Shown in pieces: positions 44,661-51,969 of a stretch of DNA of 64,000 bases; positions within the stretch are counted from its first letter, which is position 1; the number at the start of each line of letters is the position of its first letter. The stretch is from contig NZ_JALMDK010000002.1 of NCBI RefSeq assembly GCF_023094165.1, forward strand, positions 695,541-759,540, given 5' to 3'. A program made the translations under genes and the position numbers. The notes beneath the pieces were generated by a model. The model saw only the letters and a program-made list of their open reading frames with translations. It was not told the origin of the DNA and did not search any database. The stretch is from Crossiella sp. S99.2 (GTDB taxonomy: Bacteria > Actinomycetota > Actinomycetes > Mycobacteriales > Pseudonocardiaceae).

Positions 44661-45218
44661 ATGAACCTGGAATGGATCGAGGTCACCGGCGGAGTCTGCG
44701 CCTTCGGGGACGCCGCGCGCCCCATCCAGGTCCCGACCCTGTTGTGGACGCGCACGCCGATCGCCTACGGACACCTGCCGAGCGAACACCCTGGCCACGG
44801 CCCACGGTTCCCCCTCACGGAGATCAGCCACGCCGAGGCGACCGAGATCGCCAGCCGGTTGGGCGGGCGGTTGCCGCGCTCGGCGGAGTGGGAGTGGATG
44901 GCCGCCGGAACTGACCGCCGACGCTGGCCATGGGGCAACGCACCGTGGCAGCCCGCGTTCGCGAACCTGCGTGACTCCGGGCACGGCACAGTCACACCGG
45001 TCGACACACATCCCGAAGGCGCCACGCCCGAAGGCGTGCTCGATGTCGCGGGCAACGTGTGGGAATGGACCTCCAGTACCGCGATGAGCGACGGAGTCGT
45101 CATCCGTGGCGGTTCGTACGCCGCACCACTGTTGTACGCGCAGTCCACCTTCCTTAACGCCGCGCCCGCTGAACTGCGCTCGCGCGGCATCGGCCTGCGG
45201 GTGGTGCGCGAACCTTGA
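44661..45218 (+). CDS. Compact FGE/SUMF1-fold protein
   Basis: 185 residues from ATG 44661. FGE-sulfatase/EgtB-fold marks in order: ATEIASRLGGRLPRSAEWEW (about 56-75), WPWGNAPW, VLDVAGNVWEWTSS, VVIRGGSYAAP and GIGLRVVREP. It is shorter than typical enzymes and has one Cys (Cys13), so the two active-site Cys of true formylglycine-generating enzyme are absent. The fold also serves as the ligand-binding domain of diversity-generating retroelement proteins, notable beside an RT gene. Role unknown; binding protein or oxidase are both open. Three bases separate it from the RT gene. Confidence 0.8.
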   Translation: MNLEWIEVTGGVCAFGDAARPIQVPTLLWTRTPIAYGHLPSEHPGHGPRFPLTEISHAEATEIASRLGGRLPRSAEWEWMAAGTDRRRWPWGNAPWQPAFANLRDSGHGTVTPVDTHPEGATPEGVLDVAGNVWEWTSSTAMSDGVVIRGGSYAAPLLYAQSTFLNAAPAELRSRGIGLRVVREP

Positions 45219-45703
45219 CACTCCGGCCGCCCAGCACGCGCGTCCTCGCGCCCGACCAGGGATTGATCATCCTCAACTGCTCGCGGGAGAAGCTCGTCAC
45301 CAGCGCCCCGGTTGCGGCGCTTGATCTCTACCAGGGCGCGTGCGTTCCGCAGGCGCGTGATCACTTCGCCGCAGATCCCGCTCGCCGAGCCCGTATCCGT
45401 ATTCTCTCGGCCGCACACGGTCTGCTGCGTCCCGAGAACGCGATCAGCACCTACGACCGCCGGCTCACGAACCGGGCCGAAGCCGTGCGTCTGCACGAGC
45501 GGACGGTCTCCGCGCAACTGGACGCCGAACTGGCCGAGACACCGTCGTTGCGGCACATGCTGATCCTGGTTGAGCCGCTGTACCTGCTCGCCTTGCAGCG
45601 CGTGTTCGACCACCTCGACCGGTTCGATCAGATCGCGATCATCCCGGACCCGTGGGGATGGCGGGACGGGTTGACCTACCTCCAGCAGTGGGGGTGGGCG
45701 TGA
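45215..45703 (+). CDS. Probable DUF6884-type protein
   Basis: 162 residues; the frame starts at TTG 45215 (TTGA overlap with the FGE stop). IILNCSREKL, DLYQGACVPQARDHF, IRILSAAHGLL and STYDRRLTNR match my memory of the DUF6884 family, whose members have a Cys-Ser-lysine front and an ILSAxxGLL core. No enzymatic activity is known to me. Coupled on both sides (next start is GTGA). Start codon could be wrong by a few residues. Confidence 0.6.
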   Translation: MTLRPPSTRVLAPDQGLIILNCSREKLVTSAPVAALDLYQGACVPQARDHFAADPARRARIRILSAAHGLLRPENAISTYDRRLTNRAEAVRLHERTVSAQLDAELAETPSLRHMLILVEPLYLLALQRVFDHLDRFDQIAIIPDPWGWRDGLTYLQQWGWA

Positions 45704-46740
45704 CCACGCTGTACGAGGAACTGTTGCGCCGCAACAATTTTCACACCAGCAGCACTCGCAGCTGGGAAGCCATATCCGGGATCGGGTGGCACGAGCCCAC
45801 ACCGTCGGAGCTTTCGCTGGCCGCCGTGCGCACCCTGTCGGTCGTCGTCCCGGCCTACAACGTCAGCTACTGCCTGCCAGCAGTGCTCGACGCCCTGGAA
45901 GGCCAGCACCATCGGCACGAGTTCGAGGTCATAGTCGTCGACGACGCCAGCACTGACACCACGGCCGCCATCGCTGCCCGACACCCGGTCGTCACCACAG
46001 TCCTGCGGCTCCCAGAACGCGCGGGCGGGGCCACCGCACGCAACCTCGGCACCGCGCTCGCCCGCGGGCAGACGGTGCTCTACCTCGACGCCGACATGGT
46101 CCTGCCCCCGCACGTGATCACCGACATCACCGCCCGTGCCACGGATACCACGGTGCTCGTCGGGTTCCGCCACAACCTGCCCTACGACCTGCACCAGGGT
46201 GGACGCGGTGTCCTGGCCGAGCATCCCCAACTCGGCGCAGACCACCGGGTCGTATGGCGGCCCCCGGTCGGCCGCCCGCTGCTCTACACCGGCATCACCC
46301 TGACCGAGCGCCTCGACGGTCGTCCGCTGGACCACACCCACGACTTCGTCGACCTCGGCTACGGCCAGCGCTATGTCGACTGGGACCTGCCCCGCATGGT
46401 CGTCACTTGCCTCGTCGCCGTTCCACGCGCCGCCGTCCTCAACGTCGGAGGGTTCGATCCCGAGTTCGGCCGGATCGGCTGGGGGATGGAAGACACCTAC
46501 CTCGGCGCGTGCCTGATCGCGAGCGGGCTGCTGGTGATCCCGCTGCGGCAGGTCGTCGGGTTCCACCTCGATCCACCGGACGCGGAACAGCAATGGCAAC
46601 GCAAACTCGCCACCTGGCCCGACACCCTCGCTCGCTATTGGGACCTGATGCGACGGCCCGCCCCGACCGGCCGCACCCACTCGTTCATCGCCGAGGTGAG
46701 CGAGCTGCTGCACACCTGCGAGGTACTGCGACCCCACTAG
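45700..46740 (+). CDS. GT2-family glycosyltransferase
   Basis: 346 residues from GTG 45700 (GTGA overlap). After a 45-residue front, the GT-A domain begins TLSVVVPAYNVSYCLPAVLD; DDASTDTTAAIA binds nucleotide and LYLDADMVLPP carries the DxD-type metal site. GWGMEDTYLGACL is the acceptor-site ED motif. It would transfer a sugar from a nucleotide sugar to a product of this operon. No membrane segment, so it is cytosolic. Acceptor unknown. Confidence 0.85.
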   Translation: MTTLYEELLRRNNFHTSSTRSWEAISGIGWHEPTPSELSLAAVRTLSVVVPAYNVSYCLPAVLDALEGQHHRHEFEVIVVDDASTDTTAAIAARHPVVTTVLRLPERAGGATARNLGTALARGQTVLYLDADMVLPPHVITDITARATDTTVLVGFRHNLPYDLHQGGRGVLAEHPQLGADHRVVWRPPVGRPLLYTGITLTERLDGRPLDHTHDFVDLGYGQRYVDWDLPRMVVTCLVAVPRAAVLNVGGFDPEFGRIGWGMEDTYLGACLIASGLLVIPLRQVVGFHLDPPDAEQQWQRKLATWPDTLARYWDLMRRPAPTGRTHSFIAEVSELLHTCEVLRPH

Positions 46741-46807
46741 CGCCAGCGACGGACCCCTGCATCGAAAGCCGCCACGACGACAACGACGAGAAAGAAGACA
46801 CTGCCCG

Positions 46808-47122
46808 ATGATCGACCCGATCTCCCTCGCGGTCGGCGCTGGCCTGTTCGCCACAGGGCTGCTGGCCGGCAAACTGACCCGCCGCCGCGCACCCGCAGAC
46901 ACCACGCCGAAACCGTTGTGCGGCTGCTCGCATGGGCTGGAACAGCACGACCCTGACACCAAGGAGTGCCACGGCCAGATCCTGCACAAGGACGCGCGCA
47001 CCGAGGGCGGTACCTGGATCGGAAACCAGTGGGTGCCTTGTACCTGCCGCCAGTACGTCGGCCCGAAGCCGTTCGAGGAGCTGTACGCCCCGCCGATGCT
47101 GCCACCGCAGGACACGCTGTGA
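46808..47122 (+). CDS. Small membrane-anchored Cys/His-rich protein
   Basis: 104 residues from ATG 46808. One N-terminal membrane segment (LAVGAGLFATGLLAGKL) is followed by CGCSHGLEQHDPDTKECHGQ and VPCTCRQYVGPKP, giving five Cys and three His that could form one metal site. It overlaps the radical SAM start (GTGA). It may anchor or receive electrons for the pathway; that is a guess. Confidence 0.6.
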   Translation: MIDPISLAVGAGLFATGLLAGKLTRRRAPADTTPKPLCGCSHGLEQHDPDTKECHGQILHKDARTEGGTWIGNQWVPCTCRQYVGPKPFEELYAPPMLPPQDTL

Positions 47123-48087
47123 TCGGGCGACGCACCGCCACGACGCGGACCTTCACGGCGCGGACACACGGTACCGGGTTCGTCGTCCATGACCCGTTGA
47201 CCGGGCTGACCCACCGCACCGGTGCCGAACTCAGCTCCGACCGTGTCCGGTTGTCCGACGCCGACGTCGCCTCCTGGCCCGAGATCCATCCGGCGACCGT
47301 GCACGCCGACATGCCGATCAGCGTGTGCTGGTCGCCCTTGGTGCGCTGTAACCTCGCGTGTCCCCACTGCCTGGACGACAAGACCGTGTCCGAACTGGCC
47401 CGAACCGACCGCTACCGCATCGCGCACCTGCTCGCCGAGTCCGCGGTCCTGGGTGTGGACATCTCCGGCGGCGAACCGCTGCTGCTGCGCGAATTGCCCG
47501 AGCTGATCGACATCCTCGTAGCCGGCGGCTGCGCGGTCAGCGTCACGACCAACGGAACGCACCTGGCCCGCCGCGCCGAAGCCCTAGCCACCCGCGTGGA
47601 CGCCCTGCGTGTCAGCCTCGACGGCCCGGACGCTGAACGCCACGACCACTGGCGCGGCAAGGGCAGCTTCAAGCGCGCAGTTGCCGGAATCCGCGCGGCG
47701 GTCGCCCACGGCATCCCCACTCAGATCCAGACCGTACTCATGCGCTCCACCGCGCGAGCCGGCGTCCGAGCGATGGTCGAAATGGCCGCCGCACTCGGCG
47801 TGCACGGCGTGACCTTCCTACAGATGCTCCCCATCGGGGAAGGCGCAGCCCTAGCCGACACCGAGCAGTTGACCGACGACGAGGCCACAGACCTCCTCGC
47901 CGAGCTGAGCACCACCTCAGCCGTACCCGTACGCCTGCGCACTCGCGAGGCAGCAGGGGGTTTCACTGTTATCCGAGCCGACGGCCAGGTGTGGCGCAAC
48001 CAGCCGGGCTCGCACGCCATTTCCGCCCTTCGCCCGCTGCTTGAGGTCAACGACCTCGCACTGACTGCGCGGGACGGCTCGGCATGA
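47119..48087 (+). CDS. Radical SAM enzyme
   Basis: 322 residues from GTG 47119. The 4Fe-4S motif CNLACPHC places Cys at 77, 81 and 84. GVDISGGEPLLLRELPEL is the SAM-binding GGE motif and VSVTTNGTHLARRAEALA follows. The C-terminal 60 residues have no further Cys, so no SPASM cluster. Resembles MoaA/PqqE-type peptide or nucleotide modifiers more than QueE, which is shorter. Substrate not predictable. The preceding front of about 70 residues is unusual. Confidence 0.85.
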   Translation: MIGRRTATTRTFTARTHGTGFVVHDPLTGLTHRTGAELSSDRVRLSDADVASWPEIHPATVHADMPISVCWSPLVRCNLACPHCLDDKTVSELARTDRYRIAHLLAESAVLGVDISGGEPLLLRELPELIDILVAGGCAVSVTTNGTHLARRAEALATRVDALRVSLDGPDAERHDHWRGKGSFKRAVAGIRAAVAHGIPTQIQTVLMRSTARAGVRAMVEMAAALGVHGVTFLQMLPIGEGAALADTEQLTDDEATDLLAELSTTSAVPVRLRTREAAGGFTVIRADGQVWRNQPGSHAISALRPLLEVNDLALTARDGSA

Positions 48088-48158
48088 ACGACTCCTCGAA
48101 CCCCGTCGACCCAGCCCAGCTGCGGGCACGCACCACACCAGGTGAGGACAAGCGATGA
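48084..48158 (+). CDS. 24-residue ORF bridging two genes
   Basis: ATG 48084 overlaps the radical SAM stop as ATGA and its own stop overlaps the next ATG as ATGA (48155-48158). It reads MNDSSNPVDPAQLRARTTPG then EDKR. It may be a real micropeptide or only a coupling device that keeps ribosomes loading onto the XRE gene. Confidence 0.45.
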   Translation: MNDSSNPVDPAQLRARTTPGEDKR

Positions 48159-48652
48159 ACACGCCGACGAGCGAACAACTCGACCAGTTCGCGCGGGTGC
48201 TGGGAGACCTGCTGCGGACCGCCCGGAAAGAACGCGGCTGGACCCGCAAACAGATGCGCGCCGAAATGGGCGCTGACGACGAGGACGAGCTGTCCCTGCA
48301 AACCCTCGCCACCTACGAGCTCGGCACACGCCGCATATCCGTCGAGCGGCTGGTCGCACTGTGCGCTGTGCTGAAACAGCGGCCCGACGAGCTGTTGCTC
48401 CGCGCGACCACCCTCGCGTTCGGCAGCGATCACGACGGGCGCGTCAAGGTCGACCTGTCGGCCCTCGCACACACGACCGACCCCCGGCTGCAGCCCCTCC
48501 AGCGATGGGCGACGGTCCGAGCCCGCCAATGCCCGGTCGGACGTACTCCTGTCGAAGAACTCGACGCCCACGCACTGACCGCACTTGCCGGGATCGCCGG
48601 ATCTCCCATGTACGACCTCGTGCAAGCCCTGCGCGAGCTCCAAGACGCATAG
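48155..48652 (+). CDS. XRE-type DNA-binding protein
   Basis: 165 residues from ATG 48155. HTH: LGDLLRTARKERGWTRKQMR followed by LSLQTLATYELGTRRISVER and VALCAVLKQRPDELL. A helical C-terminal half (PLQRWATVRARQCPVG, PMYDLVQALRELQD) follows. This is a different HTH subtype from the XRE-TPR genes to the right. It is inside the operon and probably regulates it. Confidence 0.75.
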   Translation: MNTPTSEQLDQFARVLGDLLRTARKERGWTRKQMRAEMGADDEDELSLQTLATYELGTRRISVERLVALCAVLKQRPDELLLRATTLAFGSDHDGRVKVDLSALAHTTDPRLQPLQRWATVRARQCPVGRTPVEELDAHALTALAGIAGSPMYDLVQALRELQDA

Positions 48653-48709
48653 GACCTGCGATCACCTCACTGACGCGACATCTCTTGCCCACCAACGAAT
48701 GGACCACGT

Positions 48710-49273
48710 ATGACCACTGCACGCCGCGTCTTCGAGCACCACCAGATCTGGCGCTTGAGCCCCGATTCACTCCGCGAGGCCACCACGCTGCTGGCCGGCG
48801 CGATCCTGCGCGATCACCAGTCGGTCGAGCACGTCATCGCCATCGCCAATGGTGGCGTCGCGCCCGCCCGCATGATCGCCTCCACGCTCGGGGTGAAAGC
48901 TCGTACGGTCCACGCCAGCCACAACGTCGGCGACGCGACCTATCAGCAGGCCACGGGCAAGGTGACCCTCGACCTCGACCCGCTGACCCGCGCCCTGAAC
49001 GGGCAACGAATGAAGGGCAGGGTGCTGGTGGTGGACGACATCTGCGGCAGCGGCGCCACCCTCCGCCGCCTCCGGCACGACCTCGCACCCTTGCTCAGCC
49101 CGAGCGCGCAGCTCCTGACCGCAGTCCTGTGCCTCAACACCGGGGCGACCACGCTGCCCGACTACTCGATCTGGACCGTCTCGGACTGGGTGGTCTTTCC
49201 CTGGGAAAAGCCGCCCGCCGACCAGGACACCACCCCTCTGCCACGCCCGGAGGAGGTCCTCTGCCATGCCTAG
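48710..49273 (+). CDS. Type I phosphoribosyltransferase-fold protein
   Basis: 187 residues from ATG 48710. The PRPP-binding loop VLVVDDICGSGATL is at about 105-118 and AIANGGVAPARMIA forms the pyrophosphate loop. It lacks motifs for a particular base. In this operon it could attach or remove a ribose phosphate on a modified base, which would suit the QueC product. It overlaps the GT4 start by eight bases. Confidence 0.8.
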   Translation: MTTARRVFEHHQIWRLSPDSLREATTLLAGAILRDHQSVEHVIAIANGGVAPARMIASTLGVKARTVHASHNVGDATYQQATGKVTLDLDPLTRALNGQRMKGRVLVVDDICGSGATLRRLRHDLAPLLSPSAQLLTAVLCLNTGATTLPDYSIWTVSDWVVFPWEKPPADQDTTPLPRPEEVLCHA

Positions 49274-50387
49274 CCCGCCTCCGTTGACCATCGCGTTCGT
49301 CCTGGCCTCCTACACACCGAACGCGCCGGCCGGGATCGAGCGAGCCACCGCCGCCCTCGCGCATGGACTGCGCCAGCTCGGCCACCGCAGCCTCATCCTG
49401 ACCGCCGCTCCGATCGGCACCCCGGACGACGACGTGGTCAGGGTGTGTTCGGTTGGCGTCGACTTCCCCTGTGACGACGATGAACTGCGCGACGCGGTCA
49501 GCACCCACGGGCAGGACGCCCTGCTCGCCGCCGAACTGTGCGAGTTGTACCGCAAGCACCGGGTCGACGTCGCCGTCTACACCGACGGCTTGTGGGGCCT
49601 CGGCCGAGCCGCGCCGGTCAGCCGGGCGCGCTCGGTACTGGCCATGCACGTCGTCGGCCACGACCAAGACCTCCAGCCCGCCCTGGACCGCGCCGACCTG
49701 GTGATCGCGCCGTCCCAGACGGTGCTCGACCAGGCACACGATCGCGGCTACGACACTGACCGTTGGCAGATCATGCCCAACGCCCTGCTCCACGACCACG
49801 CACCGCCGCCCGACTCACGACGGGAAGCCCTGCGTCGGCACGGCCCGATCCGGATCCTGGCCCGGCTCGGGCCGGAGAAGAACATCCGGGCCTTGCTGGA
49901 CGCCGGGCGCCTGGTTGACCGGACGATCGAGGTGATCGTCGGCGAGGCCGGATTCGAGATTACGGCCGGCGGCCAGGCGGTCGAACTGGACCGGTGCCGC
50001 TACTCCGCAGCCCACCTCAAGCTCGGCACAATCCACGGCGGCGGCCTGCCCTGGGACCAGGTGCCGTACTGGCTCGCGCAGGCCGCGGTGGTGGTCGTAC
50101 CCTCGCTGCGCGAGACCTTCGGGCTGGTCGCGCTCGAGGCGATGAGCGTCGGCACCCCGGTGGTCGCCTTCGACGTAGGCAACCTGCCCGCCCTGGTCGG
50201 CACCGGCGACGGGGCCGGTGGGGTGATCGTCCCCCGATCGTGGGGCGAGCACGGCCTGTGGCGCGCCGCCGAGCACCTGCTTGAAGATCCGCTACGCTAC
50301 GCCGAACTATCCAGGGCTGCGTACTACCGCTCGCGGGACTATCTGCCCACCACAGTCGCCGAGACATTCGTAAAGGCGGTGCGGTGA
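49266..50387 (+). CDS. GT4-family glycosyltransferase
   Basis: 373 residues from ATG 49266. GT-B fold: N-terminal IAFVLASYTPNAPAGIERAT, linker RILARLGPEKNIRALLDAGR, and the donor-binding PSLRETFGLVALEAMSVGTP with its EX7E motif. It resembles MshA-like enzymes in outline. It would add a sugar from a nucleotide donor, with the PIG-L deacetylase two genes on as a possible partner, as in mycothiol synthesis. Overlaps the next gene. Confidence 0.85.
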   Translation: MPSPPPLTIAFVLASYTPNAPAGIERATAALAHGLRQLGHRSLILTAAPIGTPDDDVVRVCSVGVDFPCDDDELRDAVSTHGQDALLAAELCELYRKHRVDVAVYTDGLWGLGRAAPVSRARSVLAMHVVGHDQDLQPALDRADLVIAPSQTVLDQAHDRGYDTDRWQIMPNALLHDHAPPPDSRREALRRHGPIRILARLGPEKNIRALLDAGRLVDRTIEVIVGEAGFEITAGGQAVELDRCRYSAAHLKLGTIHGGGLPWDQVPYWLAQAAVVVVPSLRETFGLVALEAMSVGTPVVAFDVGNLPALVGTGDGAGGVIVPRSWGEHGLWRAAEHLLEDPLRYAELSRAAYYRSRDYLPTTVAETFVKAVR

Positions 50388-51244
50388 TGCCTGCTGGCGT
50401 CCCTTTGCTCCTGGTTGACGGTCACAACCTCCTCTGGCGCGCGGCTTTCGGATTCCCCGCCGCGATCCTCTCCCGCGACAAGACTCGCGACCTGACCGCG
50501 GAGTTCGGGTTCTTCGCCCTCCTGCGCGTCGCCATCCGCGAAGAACTGCCCGAGCCACCCGAGGTGCTCGTGGTGTTCGACGGCGAGCACGGCGCCGCCG
50601 AGCGCAAGGACAGCGACGCCGACTACAAGGCCAACCGCGGCCTCGACGAGGCCGCGCTCAAACCCTTGCGCGCGATCCCGCACGTCCAGCGAGCGCTGAC
50701 CGACTACGGCATCGCCTGGATCGAGATCGACACCGCCGAAGCCGACGACGTGATCGCCACCCTCGTCACCGCCACCCGGAACCAGGAGCCCGAGCGGCAG
50801 GTGCGGATCATGTCCGGCGATCGCGACTTCTACCAACTCGTCGACGACCGGGTCCACGCGCTCAACACCGTGATGAAACGCGGCCGACGGCACATCGGCC
50901 CGGCCGAGGTCGTCGACCGCTACGGCGTCACACCGGACCAGTGGCCCGACTTCTGCGCGTTGAAGGGCGACTCCGCCGACAACATCCCAGGGGTGAAAGG
51001 GATCGGTGAAGGCACGGCCGCCAAGCTCCTGGCCGGCGGGCTGCGCCTCGACCAGCTTCTCGCCTCCGGACGGCTGACCGGGGCGAAGAAGACCAAGGTC
51101 ATCGACGCCTGGGAGCAGGTGCTCGCCTGGCGCGACCTCATCCGGATGCGCACCGACCTCGACCTCCCACACCACCCGACCGGCCACCCCACGCGCGAGC
51201 TGCCCAAGCCGGCCGACGTCGTCGAGAAACTCGGGCTCTGGTGA
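50384..51244 (+). CDS. 5'-3' exonuclease (PolA N-terminal type)
   Basis: 286 residues; GTG 50384 or ATG 50387. FEN-type nuclease: LLLVDGHNLLWRAAFGF, FDGEHGAAERKDSDADYKAN, AEADDVIATLVTATR, MSGDRDFYQLV and the H3TH DNA-binding motif DSADNIPGVKGIGEGTAAKL. All main metal-binding Asp are present. It is free-standing, not fused to a polymerase. In most genomes it serves repair; here it is inside the operon, coupled to both neighbours, which is unusual. Confidence 0.88.
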   Translation: MMPAGVPLLLVDGHNLLWRAAFGFPAAILSRDKTRDLTAEFGFFALLRVAIREELPEPPEVLVVFDGEHGAAERKDSDADYKANRGLDEAALKPLRAIPHVQRALTDYGIAWIEIDTAEADDVIATLVTATRNQEPERQVRIMSGDRDFYQLVDDRVHALNTVMKRGRRHIGPAEVVDRYGVTPDQWPDFCALKGDSADNIPGVKGIGEGTAAKLLAGGLRLDQLLASGRLTGAKKTKVIDAWEQVLAWRDLIRMRTDLDLPHHPTGHPTRELPKPADVVEKLGLW

Positions 51245-51873
51245 CCGCCTCGCCGTTCACCGCTCCGGCGTCGGTGCTGACCGTGATGGCACACCCCGAC
51301 GACGCCGAACTCTGGGCGGGCGGAACCCTCGCCCGTTGCTCCGCCTCCGGGGCCGCTGTCACCATCGCGATCCCGCATCACCCCGAACCAGTGCGGGATG
51401 CCGAAGCGGCGGCGGGAGCGGCGATCCTGGGGGCCAAGTTGTACCAGTACGACCAACCCACGGTGACGGCCCTGCGTGAACTGCTGCTCGCCGTCCGACC
51501 CGAGATCGTCATCACCCACCCCCTCCGCGACGTTCACCCCGACCACCGGAATCTCGCTGAAACGCTCGTCGCCGCCCTGCCCGACGTCGTCATCGCCACC
51601 GGCCACCCACGCCGCGTCTACACCGCCGACACCTACAACAGCCTCACCGCCGACTGCCCCGTACCCGCACACACCACCATCGAAATCAGTGACACCTACG
51701 AGATCAAGAAGCGCGCGCTCGCGGCCCACACATCGCAGCCGATCAGCGACCATTTCGGTCCCATGGCCGAGATCCTTGCCCGGCTATGGGGCTCCAGAAT
51801 CGGCGTGCGTTACGCGGAGAACTTCGTACCGGTGCCCATCCTCGGTCGCCTCCCGGCGGCGTCGACATTGTGA
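51241..51873 (+). CDS. PIG-L family deacetylase
   Basis: 210 residues from GTG 51241 (GTGA overlap). Zinc and catalytic motif AHPDDAELWAGG (17-28) and HPDHRNLAETL later are as in MshB and GlcNAc-PI deacetylases. It would remove an acetyl group from an amino sugar, probably after the GT4. It is the last gene of the operon; the next gene is 96 bases away and has its own start. Confidence 0.87.
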   Translation: MTASPFTAPASVLTVMAHPDDAELWAGGTLARCSASGAAVTIAIPHHPEPVRDAEAAAGAAILGAKLYQYDQPTVTALRELLLAVRPEIVITHPLRDVHPDHRNLAETLVAALPDVVIATGHPRRVYTADTYNSLTADCPVPAHTTIEISDTYEIKKRALAAHTSQPISDHFGPMAEILARLWGSRIGVRYAENFVPVPILGRLPAASTL

Positions 51874-51969
51874 CCAGGCTCCGATCGAGGGGTTCTCTGC
51901 AACCCCTGTGACCTGCGCATACGTGAGATGTCGGTACGATGCGCCGGTGACTGACGGGGTGGTCTGCTG

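Noticed and set aside
43677..45218. Calling a complete diversity-generating retroelement
   Set aside because: No template repeat was found near the RT, the YADD motif is altered, and the motif around SGLAPMLINL is more like group II RTs than DGR RTs.
47119..48087. Radical SAM gene as queE
   Set aside because: It has a long N-terminal extension and an overall MoaA/PqqE look; nothing beyond the shared CxxxCxxC supports QueE.
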